A DNA stretch of 64,000 nucleotides from Setophaga petechia (taxonomy: Eukaryota; Chordata; Aves; Passeriformes; Parulidae). The notes beneath the pieces are model-generated. The model had not been told where the DNA came from, made no database searches, and saw only the letters and a program-made list of their open reading frames with translations. Positions 1 through 12,599 of this stretch are shown piece by piece (within the stretch, counting starts at the first letter, position 1; the number at the start of each line of letters is the position of its first letter). The translations under genes and the position numbers were made by a program. The DNA is taken from assembly GCA_024362935.1 (NCBI GenBank), contig JANCRA010000003.1, positions 1,051,501-1,115,500 of the forward strand, written 5' to 3'.

Positions 1-250
1 GAGCACACAGCCTCCAGCTGCACCAAGGGAAATACAGGCTGGATAGCAGGAAAAAGTTTTTTACAGAAAGGGTGATAAAGTTCTGGAATGGCTGCCCGGG
101 GAGGTGGTGGAGTCCCCATCCCTGGGTGTGTTTAACAAAGCCTGGATGTGGCACTGGGTGCCAGGGGTGAGTAGAGGGGTTGGGGCTGGGTTGGACTCAG
201 TGATCTTGAAGGTCTCTTCCAATGCAGTGATTCTGGGAATTCTGTGAGTT
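1..250 (+). mobile_element. CR1 LINE 3' end, cut by window edge
   Basis: The plus strand shows the typical CR1 tail order: a stretch about an aggregate fitted line, a segment resembling the 'gctgcccggggaggtggtggagtcccc' class, then 'ggttggactcagtgatcttg' and a closing ATTCTGTGA-type motif near 232-247. The closing nonamer repeat is diagnostic of the CR1 3' terminus. The 5' part lies outside the window, so this is a 5'-truncated copy, as most are. Confidence 0.85.
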
Positions 251-3200
251 CAGCATGACAGAGTCATTTAGGGTGGCAAAGACCTCTCAGATCACTGAGT
301 AAAGGGAGGAACCTGTTGGGCATCATTCCCCAGGAAACCAGGCTTGGTTTACTCCAGTGTTAAACACAATAAAATTAGTTAACACCTTCCCTGACAAAAC
401 AAGTGTAGATGCACACAGCCAGTAAATGAGGTTCTGCACCTCTGAATTTACTGCTGATCCTGCCTTAAAAGTCGGGGTGGGAGGACCAAGTGATTTCCTG
501 AGGTCCCTTTCAATCTGATTTATCCCATGTCCATCCTACATCTGGGAACACAAGCAGCTCAGTACAGCCATAGGTGGATTTTCCACCTGCAATTGTGGAA
601 AGGTGAAAAATTATTCTTTCTGCACTAAAGAAAAATCCACATGAGCAAAGAGTAAATCCCAGATTCTAAACTCACACAGTGAGTATGCATCCCACCCTCA
701 ACAGGTACAGGAGTAGCCAGTGATGCCAAACCCCAGCTAATCAAACACTGAACACAACCAGGCAACCTTGGGCTGGTCATGACACCTATTTCATTCCATC
801 AAGGCTGATGTCAACCCCAATTTCCAGGATTCTGCAGGATAAGAAGCCTGCCTTCAGGGTACCACAGTGCAAAAAGGTGATGTCTCGTGCTGTCATTCCA
901 AATTCTGCTGTTGCATTGAGTTCAATCATCCAGGCTCTGCTGGCTGCTGTCTCCTGTGCTGCCAGACGGGGAAACTCAAAGCCACCTGCAAATCAGGAGG
1001 GGACAAGATGACAAGCAACTGTTTGACTGGTGAAGATCCTATTCTTGGAATAGTTCCTGCCTATCCTGCCAAAAATGCCTTGGCTGAGGAGTGTGTGGTG
1101 GCTTGGGAGGAGGGATGAGGAGAGGGGAGGGAGTGCTGAGGATCAGAACTGCCTCCAGGTAAGGTAGACCCAAGGCAGAGTTGAAAGAGAATGGCAGGTC
1201 AGATGGAAGCACCCTGGAAGAGATGGAGGATGTCCAGCCAAACCCAGGATTTTCTTCAGGAGGAGATAAATAATTCCTCCTTGATGTTGGTGCTGGCCTT
1301 CAGCTTTAGAGACTCTCCAACAGAAAAAAAAAACAGATCAGGAAGCCCAAGTGATCCTTTGATGGGGCAAAAAGATGTTTTGTGGTTCACAGATCACAAC
1401 ACAGAGAAGGGCAAATAGGATGGAAATAACCTTCCATGCTGCACAGGGGAAAAAAAAAATCTCTTAATTCTTCAGCTGCACTGGGAAAGGGCAACAGACA
1501 TTATTTCTGTTGTGGCCTGATAAGCCTTAGCTAGAAATGGATCCTGGGAAACAAAAGGGTGAAAGCAGTGAGGACATATGAGAGCAGGTCATAAGCAGAG
1601 CCCTGCAGGAAAGAAGAGCCACAACACTCTGCCTGGGCAGCTCTGAAATACCAAAACTCCTGAGAAACCACTCAGAGCCAGCATTGCAAAACTCCACCTA
1701 CGAAGGGAAGCTCACTGTGGAAAAAGAGTCAGGGTAGAGACTTGCAAGGAGAAGAGGAGTAAGGCCACTGCTCCCAGAAGCCAGGGATGGAACAGATGGA
1801 TGGCATCTGGAGATGGTCTGAGCTGCAGCACAGCTGAGGGAGCAAACGGCCAGGGAGCAGCTGCCATCAGGGCTGGGATGGGGGAGCACAGGGACAGGGC
1901 CTGCTCTGCTCTGCCAAGGACCAGCAGGTGTGCAAGGACAGAGATGCCAAGCAGAAGGGAACCAAGCTAGAAGAAAACTCATTCTGTTTGAAGTTAGCCA
2001 GTGTCAGATTAAAGGAATCAAAGACTTGTTTAGAGCAAAGCAAGGAGAAATAAAGGAAGCGTTTTTCAGATTTCAGTCCAAGCCTTTTGTCCAGTTTAAC
2101 CTCTTTCCTCTTACCCTTCCATTTGCTTGTTTTTTTCATCAGTCACAACAGAATGGCTCCTCCAGAAGAGGCTCATCCCTTGGCTTTGTGATCACCAAAG
2201 AGACCAAGATCAAAGCAATCTGGGAAGCAGTTTGCATGCCTGCACACCCCTAACGTGCTCCTTCCCACAGCTCTGCCAGGGGAGATAAACCTGAGCAGAG
2301 CCACAGCAGCCAGAGGGGCTGTGCACTTCTCTTAAAGACAATTCCTGCCCACAGAAAGGCAGCATTTGCCTGCCATCAAATTCTCTGCTCTCCAGTCTTA
2401 GCAGGGAAGCAAAGTCCTCTTGAGGTTCTTCCTGTTAACAGGGAAGAGGAAACCCAATGAGCCACACGAGCTGAATTCATTACAGATGGTTTTCAGGGGT
2501 CAAATTAACAAGTAGCCATGGCTTTCTTGGCCTCTGCAAGTAGGTGAGGTTATTTTAGGCACTCATTTTACTCATTTGCTCATTAGGCATCTCATTTTAG
2601 CTGGTTTAAATGAGTGGTTTGCATCCCTTCACAAGTGATGAAGCAACTGAGACTCCTCTAGGAAGCAAATCATCTGTCCTACTTTAGTTCCACGCCAGGA
2701 TGAATCAGACTTTGAAACAGATCCCTTCTCTCTCAGTCCATGATGCAGAGAGCCTGCACAATGAGCACAGTGCCCATTTCAACTCACAGGGTGGGAATTT
2801 GGGGATCAGTCCCCCAGGATGTTTCCATGCCTGGGGAACTGCTCCATTTTTGCTTCTTTTGGCTCCAGTTCTGTCTTGTGTGGCACTGCAGAGGAGCTGT
2901 GTTGTCTTCTGCAATCTTGTTCCATCACAGAACTGGCTCTGTTCCATTTCCCCTTGGAATCCACATAGTTCAACATCCAAAAAATAACTACCCACTGAAT
3001 AAAAAACCAACTTTTTAAATGTTGTCACTCTCCCATAGCTTCCTCAGCACATCTAGTTCTTTCTGGGTCTATTTTCTACAGGGAATGCTCAAGAAGGAGA
3101 ACTATTCCTTGTCTTTTTTGGCATGAAGCAATTTTCTGGCACTGACAATTAAAAGCAAGTACATTCCAACTCAAAGCTGGAGACAAATTTAAGAGTGTGT

Positions 3201-3950
3201 GTGACAGCACAATTGACACTCATGCCATTTTTTTTAAAAATCAAGTTGACAGACTCTTAGGAATTTCTAAGAGCAGACATTTCCTGAGCCTGATTAGGAC
3301 CTTAGTGAGTCCTAGAAATAAAACCCTAGGATGAGCTCTCTTCTTTAGCTGACATTCCTGTTGATTTCTGCCCTCACCACATGACTGAGCACTCGGCACT
3401 ACCACTGAATCATTATTCCCTGCCTTCTCTTTTTCAGCTTGGCCCCTCACGTTGCTAAATGTGCCATTTTTCTATGAAACAAAGCAGAAAACTGCCCACC
3501 TTCCTGTTTCTCACCTGACATGGTGGGTCTGAGTGGAAAACACCAACATGGAGAGAATCACACATTGCACAAAGAACGGCTCCGGCTTTCTCGATGGAAA
3601 CAAACCCAGCTTTGGATCACAGCACTGCTGCACAAGGAATTGTCCCTCCAGTGGCCTGATCTGAAGGTCTCTTCTGGAATAATGTCCTGGAGGGAAGCTG
3701 ACAGCTCTTTCTTGCCCTCCCCCTCCTCCCTTCACACAACCAGCAGCATTATTTTTACAGGATTGTTGTTTGCAAAGACCAAATAAAGCCATTTCCTTTA
3801 AAGCAAAGCATCTTCACAGTGTAAAGGCTTCAAAGAGATCTTTGCCCATCATTGCAGGACTGCTACAACCCTGAACCTCTGTGGTTTTGTTTCCCCAAAG
3901 TCACTTTAACCTATTTTTCAATTTGCAGAAAAGAGGAGACTCTTCTTGCT
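251..3950. other. Intergenic, no gene recognised
   Basis: I see no splice-flanked exon, no long open frame with protein-like composition and no recognisable repeat here. Short open frames of 60-107 codons overlap on both strands and have no family resemblance. A passerine LTR too old to recognise could be hidden here. Confidence 0.5.
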
Positions 3951-3954
3951 AACA

Positions 3955-4420
3955 AAAGCACCACCTTAGCACCCCTCTCATCAAAAAATTAAGTGCTATT
4001 AGCTAAAGACACTCTACTGTCTGCTCTGAGTTATGCACCAGTCATGGTAGGTTTTAATTTGATTAGTGATTGGGCTAAAAGCAGCTAAATAAAAATTATA
4101 ATGCCCAAGAGCCACTTAGACTTGTTCAGACTCTTTAAATACCAAATCCCTTCAGCAACATAACATTATCTTTATAGACAAAACTGAGTTTAAAAGTACA
4201 AATCTAATTGATCTCAAGTGCATTGGAATTACTATATTTAGGCATTGGATTATGTACTACAGAAAGCCTCATGCTATGCAGGCAACAAAACTAATTGTGG
4301 GAAGACAAAGGTATGTGTCTAACGTGCTTATGGACTTTTAAAAATTCATATTTCCATTGAAGCTGGCAAAATTACAGCTGCTCACACCAGCAGTGAATTT
4401 GGCACTGTGCCCCATATGTT
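3955..4420. promoter_or_regulatory. Candidate conserved noncoding element
   Basis: This is an AT-rich single-copy block with many homeodomain-type TAAT/ATTA cores (for example 'tttaatttgattagtgattg' near 4052-4071) and no repeat signature. By synteny it lies on the OTX2 side of EXOC5, where long-range regulatory sequence would be expected. The call rests on composition and context only; conservation was not measured. Confidence 0.25.
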
Positions 4421-5073
4421 GAGCAAACACAAGCCAGCTATTTCTGGTCTCCTTCAGAAGACCTGGACTTCAAGCTCTGCCTCAAAATTACTATTTAAGG
4501 CTTTCAATGTTGCGGGAAGAAGAAAGTAAATAAAAAAGCAGCAAGTTGACTCTCAGCAGCTAAACAAGACTTTTCTTCTCTTTAGTCTCGACTGGGGGCT
4601 CAGTTCACACAGACATTTATGGCAGATGCTCTGCCACTGAAGAAAGATGTTTTTCCACATTTAAAGGAGCTTTTCAAATGTAAGATGCTATTTCAGAATA
4701 AAGGAAACAAGAGGAAGGAGCAATCCATCCCCACAGCCACTTGTGAGATTGATATTTATCAGCATATATACAAAAAACACCCTCACACATACAAAACAAA
4801 GGGTACACAAATGGAGAGATGCACTAGCCCAGTTGAACTTGTGTCTGGCTGGTCAGGAGCATTCTTTTAAAGTCTTCAGATGGATGCAGGGATTCTGGCT
4901 GCTTTGAACTGCTGCTGCTTGCAATTTAGTTGCCTCCCTGCAGACAGATTTCCCCAGGAGGAAAAAAAGCAGCAAAAATCCATTTTTCCCCCCCCCAAAT
5001 ACAAGCCCAGATCTGCATGTCAGAACAAAACAAATGTCAAGAAACACTGGCAGATAACATGATCCAAGATTAC

Positions 5074-5395
5074 AGAATTATTTTAGTTGGAAGGGGCTTC
5101 AAATATCATCTCATTTCACCCCTGCCATGACAGGGACACCTTCCACCATCCCAGGGTGTCCAAGCCCTGTCCAGCCTGGCCTTGGACACTTCCAGGGATC
5201 CAGGGGCAGCCCCAGCTTCTCTGGGCACCCTGTGCCAGGACCTCACCACCCTCACAGGGGTGAATTTCTTCCTAATATTGAACCTAACCCTGCCCTCTGA
5301 CAGTTTAAGATATTCCTCTAAAACTTAGTGGCCCATCACTGTGCAGCATTTCCTGCTTATCCCAGAATGTCCCCTCTTGATCCTCCTCTATAAAA
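5074..5395 (-). mobile_element. CR1 LINE 3' fragment, antisense
   Basis: Read on the plus strand it starts with the reversed CR1 tail ('cagaattattttagttgg') and runs through 'ccatgacagggacaccttcc', 'agccctgtccagcctggcct' and 'cttcctaatattgaacctaa'. These are the standard antisense CR1 blocks in order. The copy is therefore on the minus strand and 5'-truncated near 5395. Confidence 0.9.
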
Positions 5396-6457
5396 GGAGA
5401 TGCATTCACCAGTTAAATACTCTGACTTTACCCACAGAGGCTTCCAGAAATGCATTAAGAAGGGAAAACAACAAGCAACATAGCAGGAGACAAAATAGGT
5501 CTTAAAAATAGGAAAAAAAACCCAAAACACCTGAGCTTCACATAACTCAGAAAAATCCACTGAAGGAATCCACCTATTACAAGGGGCCGGGCTGGGTCTT
5601 GGAGATCTTTTTTCAAGCTTTTCCCTGACAGGCTGGAGGGAGAAGGAAAGGATTTGGAAAAGAAATTCCATGGAAGAGCAAGAATCTTTCTAGGTTGAAA
5701 GGTGTTTTGTTTTTTGGTTTTTTTCTTAATGAAAAATAAAACCACACATGCTGGGAAACAAAGTTAAGTTAAATCTAGCCCAGCTTTACACATTTTAACA
5801 ATTCACTCTGCTGTCTGTAGAACACAGCAATATAAATATTGCTATCTCTGTTAAAATGAATTATTGACAATTTTAATACATGTTGCACAGTACATATTAA
5901 TATAGAAAAATACATGTTATCAGCAGTGCAATGTTGACCATGTACTAATCCATTCCACCTGCTCAAATATTAGTGCAAATAATTATATATTTGTAATGCA
6001 TCATTGCTGTCTAGTTTGAATCTCTGCCTCCAGAATAAATGTCTCTTCTCTGAAGTTGTTTGCTATTATGAGTAAAATGTTATATATTCATACTCAAATT
6101 GACTTTGGGTGGATAAGTAAAATGAGCAACCTTCAAAAATCCACTTGCCTAAGACTTAGCAAGTCATTTTAATGAATTGTTTACAGTAAAATGGATGTTA
6201 TAAAAATGTTTCAAATGCAAGCTCGTGTTCACTGGTTTCTCCACAATGCTCAAACATCAGTTAAATATCAGTGGAGGGCTCACAATGACCATCTGCAACC
6301 CAGGTGAACCTGAACTGTTTATCCTAACACCTGGAGCTTGGAATTGGTTCTGGACACATTTTCTCTCCACAGTCTCTTTCTTTAGAAGCAAAGAGGGGCC
6401 CTTGATGAGGCTGAACCCCTGACAGAACAACAGCTCCTGTCCCCAACAGATGGATGC
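5396..6457. other. Intergenic, AT-rich, no gene
   Basis: No exon or clear repeat is seen. The part from about 5780 to 6200 is unusually AT-rich and unique-looking, with repeated ATTA/TAAT cores. It could be a noncoding element or simply neutral sequence. Confidence 0.4.
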
Positions 6458-6874
6458 TGTGGCATTCACATTTTCTGGAAAAATCCCTTCACCCAGGATT
6501 TTTCTCCTGCAAAACTGAGAAGCCACAGAGAAAAAGGAAAACAATATTTATCTGATTTGCTTATCCTGTGTTTTGCTGCCTTGGAATGTGTTTGGAGATT
6601 GTTTACCCACAGGTGATTGTTTCATTGGATTCTGCTGTGAGTTGTTTTGACTCAATGGCCAATCAGTGCCAAGCTGTGTGGGACTCTGGAGAGTCACAAG
6701 TTTTCATTATTATCTTTTTAGCATTCTGTAAGCATCCTTTCTGTGTTCTTTAGTATAGTTTAGTTTAGTATTCTTTAATATAATATAGTATCATAAAATA
6801 ATAAATCAGCCTTCTGAGAACATGGAGCCACATTCATCATTCCTTCCTGCCACAAATACAATGTGATGCCACCA
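6458..6874 (-). mobile_element. Solo LTR, family A (ERVK-like)
   Basis: Read on the minus strand this copy has the same landmarks as the LTRs at 13967 and 14624: a TG start, 'tggctccatgttctcagaag' then 'gctgatttattattttatga', a TATATTA-rich promoter-like stretch, a 'gattggcca' CCAAT-type box, and a tail with a CTTCTCAG-like motif followed by a GGGATTTTTCCAGAAAA-like end closing in CA. No internal viral gene is present, so it is a recombined solo LTR. I could not find a clean target-site duplication. Confidence 0.75.
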
Positions 6875-7439
6875 TGGAAAAGCAGCTGCACATCCAAGAA
6901 CTGCCAGGGCTCCTTTGTGCCAGGATAAACCTTTGGGATGGGGCTGGGAGGGGCCAGGGCAGCCCTGAGGAGATCCAGAAGCCAGATCAGCTGGGCTTCA
7001 GGTGAATCACTTCAAGGGACGTGTGTGGTGCAAACAGCTTCCTTTGGGAGGGCAGAAACAGCCCAAAAAATTACAGAGCCCCACTGTGCACACAGAGGGG
7101 ACAAATGGGAAGGGCCAACACTTCTCAGACTGTTCTCTCCTCTGTCCTTGCTAAATCCAGGTCTGAGAACAACAAAACACAGCCTGAGGGGCTTTCAGCA
7201 GCACCACTGCTGCTGCAGAGCTGGGATCCAGCACTTCTTCCTTCACACTCTGGACTCAGCAGCCTTGCAGATGATTTTGGGGTTCAGTGAGACAGAGGAG
7301 GTTTCACACTTCAAGAAGAATAATTTTACAATTTCAGCTTTCAAAGAATGCTGCACATTGGGAGATCAGCAGAACAAGGCAGCACTGACAGCTGTGGCTC
7401 TTGAGATGGTCACACATGATTTAAAATCACATCAGTGGG

Positions 7440-7640
7440 GTGGGACATCTCTGACCCCACAGGAAGACTGGATATTAGGAAAAGGTTTCTCACTGAAGGG
7501 ATGGCTGGTCAGGGCAGGCAGAGAATGTGGGGGCTGGCCCCTCACAGCAGGGATGAGGACAGGCAAGGCATGGAAAGGTTGGGAATTGCCACAGCCTGTG
7601 GCTCAGCCATGTTCCAGCCTCAGCTCCAAGGTCTCCTCAC
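7440..7640 (+). mobile_element. Degenerate CR1-like fragment
   Basis: The string 'actggatattaggaaaaggt' followed by 'ttctcactgaagg' and a ggtcagggcaggcag segment resembles the CR1 3' region just upstream of its conserved tail. The tail itself is missing, so the boundaries are uncertain. Confidence 0.5.
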
Positions 7641-10600
7641 TCCACAGAGGAAAATCAGCAGTGCAGATGAGCAGGATTTGGAACTGCTACAAGCAAGCCT
7701 CAGATTTAGTTCCATCCCATATCAGGATGAACTGAAGTCACAAATAAATAAATTACTAAGAAAACTTCAATCAAGCATGAAAACAAGTAATTTTGATTTA
7801 AGCTGATACTCTTCAAAAATGGCTCAACTTTGCACTTCTTGTTACTTTCCTGGCACATTAACTAAAGATAAAAGCTGAAATATCTGAGTTTTCCCCTCAT
7901 GGCTGGCCCCTTCCATGAAATTTCAATATAATGTACAGGTCAGGGGAAAAGAGATGGAAACAGGGACCTGCAGAGATGAGAGAATTTGGGGAAGGGAGAG
8001 GGATGAAGGGGAGGGAGTGCTTCTCCCACCAAGCACCACATGGATGAAGAAGCACCAGATAACATGTAGGGGTCTCCAAGAAGCCACACTGCAAAGTTAA
8101 ATATTTTTCCCTCTCTGGCAAAGTGAAACAGAAGGGAAGGGATAGTGCAGTCCTGAGATCTGAAAGGAAAACAGGGCACAGGGACATAAAGCTAAGAGAA
8201 TAAAAGTAGAAACCAAGGTTTCCACACACTCTGAGGGCTGTATTGACACAGGGCTGTGCCCCACACAAGAGAAAAGACGCCAGGCAAACACAGCTGCTTC
8301 CCCACTGCAAGATAAGCAGAAGATGTGGTAGAGAAATCTCCTACCACCAAAAGAAATTAGAATGGAGGAGAAAAAAGACAAGCAAAGCACTGAATGTAAC
8401 TGGAGATCTGCCTCCCTCCCCTCCTAAAAACAGGTGGAGAAACACCAGGAAAGAAAAATCTAAAAGCCTACAACATGCCAGCCTTGATGCAGAAGCAAAA
8501 CAGAAATCTGTCTGCATTTACAGCTATCACAGAGGAGGTGGTGGGGAGGAAATAATTCCCAGAACCCAAAATCCAGCAGAACATAAGGACAAGAAAGGTG
8601 CTCCTACCTTTCTGTTGTCCTCTAGAAGAGAGCTGGTGGCCGGATTGTCCTCCCTGCTGCTCCTGGGACAAGAAGGGCAAAGGGTAAGGGCTGCTACCTG
8701 CATTTGAAGTTAGACAATTGTTTAGAGATCTGCTTCTTTTGTATGGAAAAAAAATCATAGCCTCCAAATTATGAGTGGCTCAACCCAAGTGTTAATCTGA
8801 ATTAAGACAGTTATTGTCATGAAAACTCAATCCAAAGAGCCACCTCCTGCTCTGGGGTGTGTCATGACATTCAGAGCTGAGAATGTTTATTGCCATGCAC
8901 ATACTGCACTGAGAAACCTGGAACTTTGTGATTGGAAGGACAGGACAAGGTGTACCCAGCCCAGGAAGGGACCCAAGGGGCCTCACCCTCACCAAGGCAC
9001 TTTGCAGGACCCAAAATCTCCCACAGAAGCACAGCAGTCAATTCAGGTAACACTCCATCACACCACCAATGAATTAAAATGACTTTGTGAAAATGAAAAT
9101 AAAACCAAACCCCAAACCCAGCCCAAGTCCTCTCCCCATAGCCAGCATAGCCTGAATTTCCCTCTGCCAACACTTGCCACCCTCAAATCCAGCAGTCACT
9201 CACCTTCCTCCAGCTCACTGTGGTCCTCAAAGAGAATCACAAGCTTAGCTCTGTGGTTCTGGACACAAATGAAGGCAAATTCTCCTTCCCTCCACGGAGG
9301 CTGCACCTTGCTGATGCATTTCCACTCCTTGCAGAGTCCCACACCAGCCCCTGTCCTTCACTCTGGGTTTGGATTCTCCTCCTGTTGAATCCATCTCTCC
9401 AGATGAACAAACAGCTCCACAGCCAAATGTTTCAGCCAGCCCCTCTCCCCTGGAGGCTGATTTCATTTCAGGGTGGGACACAGCTGTGGAAATTCAATGC
9501 CAATCCTGCTTTTTCTCCCAGGTTGATGTGTGTGTCAGGTTTCCATCATTCCTATTTTAACCTTCTCCTCCATGTGCTTCTTGATTTAAAACTGCTCCTT
9601 CTTCATATCCTTTTTTAGTTCACATCTTCTTCACTTCTTACCCTCTATTTCTCTATCTCATATTTCCCAGCACTGCTGTTTCCCCTTTTTTTTTGCATTA
9701 TTTGTGAAGGATTGTTACAGAATTCCTTCCTGCCCTCTGTGCACACACAAACAGAACAAAATAGCAAGTGACCTTGATAAATTACAGGACTTGAAAAAAA
9801 AACCCCAGCTTCTTTTCCAGCCTACAACAGTTTACTGCAAAGCCATTTTCACCAATTGTAGACAACATAATTACACACACACACACTCCCCCTCCCAGGT
9901 TTGGCTGCCAGCCTGATAAATAAATGCCTATGTTGTAGGAGGGAACATTAGACAGGCAATACTTTAACTCATTATATGAACATTAAAAGGCATATTTGTA
10001 TTTTAGATACTATTTTATTGCATTCATAAGCCACTGGAAATATTTTTCTAAATTATATGCTGTAAGAACTCAAAAATGTGTGAAAATTATAGTTCCCCCA
10101 CCCCATCCCAATGCAACTTGTATTATAAAATAAACTTACTGATAATGCAGCCTTCTCCAGAAATAGAAACTTCCAGTGTGTGCATGGGGAGGTTTTTTAA
10201 AGGAAGGAGAAAGCTCACACCAGTGATAAATTTGGTCAGTAAAATTACTTTTATTCTTTTTTTTTTTTCTTTTAAATAGAAGGGCTTATACAATTGAGTA
10301 TAAATATCTTTGAAGAACATGGAAATGAAATGAAAAAAGTATCTGGAAGGAATTCTTTTTATTGAGGAAGAGTTTACATATCTAAGTGTTCACCTACTTT
10401 TTGCTGCCTCCTGTTAACAGGCATAATAGAAATATTGCACTGAGCATATGCATGGAAAACACAGCTAACAAAGCAAAGAATATGGTAAATACATTTCATA
10501 CAACCTTAAAAAAATTCAAACAGTCATACAACAAATTCTGAAGCACTTCTGTGATCTGCAATCTCAAGATGATGTTCACTGTTCTGAAGTGTTAGCAAAT

Positions 10601-11510
10601 TGACACTTTTATTTTATTTTATAGAAAGATTTTGTATTGGTTCATAAAACCACAGCCTTAAAATTGTTGGCTTTCAGTTACAGAGGTAACAGAGAGGTAT
10701 CATCTGAATTCACATCAGAGCTTTTGGAACAAAAATGGCAGCAGTACAAGCAGGTGCCTCCTCCAGTGTCCAAACCCCTCTGTGGCTTTGCCATGGCCAA
10801 GGAACAGAGCAGAGCAGCCCAGCAGAGCAGCCAGACTCCCTGGATGCTGTGAGCCAGGCTGGCATCCATTCCCTTGTTTACTGACAGAATGCTCCCCTAA
10901 ATCCAAAATGAAGCAGGAGAACCCCAGCTAAGCAAGAGAAGTTCCAACCAGTCTTGTCAATATTGACCCCACCTGGGAAGTCTTTAACAGAAGAGGAAAA
11001 TCCAATTCTGTGACCAACCCTTAGAGTGAATGGATAGAAATGCTGCTCTGGAGATGGGAGACAAAGAAGTTTCCATAATGTGCTGAGCCCACAGTAGAAG
11101 GAACGTGTTAGAAAGGATTTGCTCCACTGCAGTTCCAGCCTGGTTTCCACAAGAGCCCACTCTGAAAAAAAAGGTCTATTTACAACAATTTCCAGCTGCT
11201 TGTGGAAAAGCCAGCCCAGAGGTTTGAAACACCAGTGCTGCTTCAGTTCACTGTGTGCACACTGTGGGTCCATGTCAGGAACTCCTGAATAAACCCTGGA
11301 GCACAACAGACACAGAGTAGCCTCTGTCCAATATGAAAATTATGATCAGTGGAAGAGCAGCTTTCACACACTTCAACATTTTATATTGCTCAGGCACTGA
11401 GGATCAATTCTCTTCAGCATGAGAATTTGCCACTCTAGGTTTTTGCTGGGGCCATTCCTGCCACATAGCAAAAACTGGGCTACATTTTATCCTTTCACTT
11501 AGTTAGAATT
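7641..11510. other. Intergenic or distal EXOC5 3' UTR; no coding exon
   Basis: No exon is recognised. A short (AC)7 run is at 9873-9886 and a poly-T tract near 10257-10272. Several AATAAA hexamers on the minus strand (plus TTTATT near 10015, 10250, 10355 and 10605) would allow distal polyadenylation of EXOC5, but nothing shows which is used. Confidence 0.4.
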
Positions 11511-11514
11511 TGAA

Positions 11515-12410
11515 TTTATTTACATACAAAATAAGACAGGAGAAAAAGTTCTTTTACAGCAACCCAACAATGGGCACCTTCCCTTGCAATAGGGATGCCT
11601 TAAGCAAGGCAGCTGCATTTACTTCAGGAGCATATATAAAATTCAGTGTGCTGGTATCAAACAAAAACAATAATGTCAGATCATACAATGCCAGTACATT
11701 CCAGTGGGCTCTTGACTATTAGGTAAAAAAAACCAAAACAAAGCCAAAGAACCAAAAATAAAATTTGAAAAAATCCAAAACTTTTCACCACTTTAGTTCT
11801 GTTTAGAATGCTACACAATGAATAAATTATGTCTTTCTGGGATAGTGTTTTACTCCTACATCTCAAAGAAATTCCAAGCTAATTAATTAGAGCAAGAAAT
11901 TACATTGAGCAGGATAGCGTTTTAAATGAAAGAAATGACTTAGAAACACCAATCAAAGATAATTTGATTATGATTAGCTGTGCTGAAGTCTAAGTCATTA
12001 AAATTGATGAAGAATGTTTTTACACTGGTCTATTCTATGTAATCCATTACCTACGCTATGCTCTGTAGTTCAAGTCTAACAAATGGTATCTGATAATTCA
12101 ATATTGAAGACTAAAATACTTTCAATGCACCATTTGCTCTCCTACACCAACATGTTTCCAATTAAAAAAAAAAAAAATCAGTAGCAAGTAGATTTGTGAA
12201 ATTCTTCACTGGGAGAACTTGAGCTAACATGAAACATCATCCAGATTTTTACCTGCTCGCCTTCCACATGGCCAGGTTTAAATATGGCTGCTGCTTTACC
12301 CTGAACAGTCACTGTCCCACAAAAGTTACACCCAGGGTTGGTAAGAAATAATTCCCTGTGCTTTCTAACAACTGAGGCTGCCCAGAGGTGCAAGGATTCC
12401 TGCCATGCTC
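11515..12410 (-). other. EXOC5: Probable EXOC5 3' UTR (proximal end)
   Basis: This is AT-rich, repeat-free sequence directly after the EXOC5 stop codon on the minus strand. The first minus-strand AATAAA is at 11520-11515. Its use is inferred; longer isoforms ending nearer 10 kb are equally possible. Confidence 0.45.
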
Positions 12411-12599
12411 TCAGCTGAAGTGGCGAGCCAGACGAGCAGACCTGTAGTCGACACGCAGCTGGACAAAGGAGTGGAGGATGTTCTTGTCCAGGTTAGCAAG
12501 TTGTTCTCCTGAGCAAACCTGCTTCAAATTATCTGGGGCTACAACCAGAAGGTTGCAAAGTGCATGCAGGGTATCAAAGAGCTGTAAGACCAGCGCGAT
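12411..12599 (-). CDS. EXOC5: EXOC5 exon 18, last coding exon (residues 646-707)
   Basis: Begins IALVLQLFDTLHALCNLLVV after acceptor ACAG and ends RSARLARHFS then TGA at 12413-12411. Confidence 0.96.
   Translation of the reverse strand: MALVLQLFDTLHALCNLLVVAPDNLKQVCSGEQLANLDKNILHSFVQLRVDYRSARLARHFS

Noticed and set aside
6938..7735. 265-codon plus-strand open frame
   Set aside because: It runs into a CR1-like fragment, has no recognisable domain and overlaps other frames; probably chance.
8243..8707. 154-codon open frame
   Set aside because: Lysine/arginine-rich low-information peptide with no family resemblance or splice context.
9873..9886. (AC)7 as a notable microsatellite
   Set aside because: Too short to be of interest; mentioned only in the region entry.
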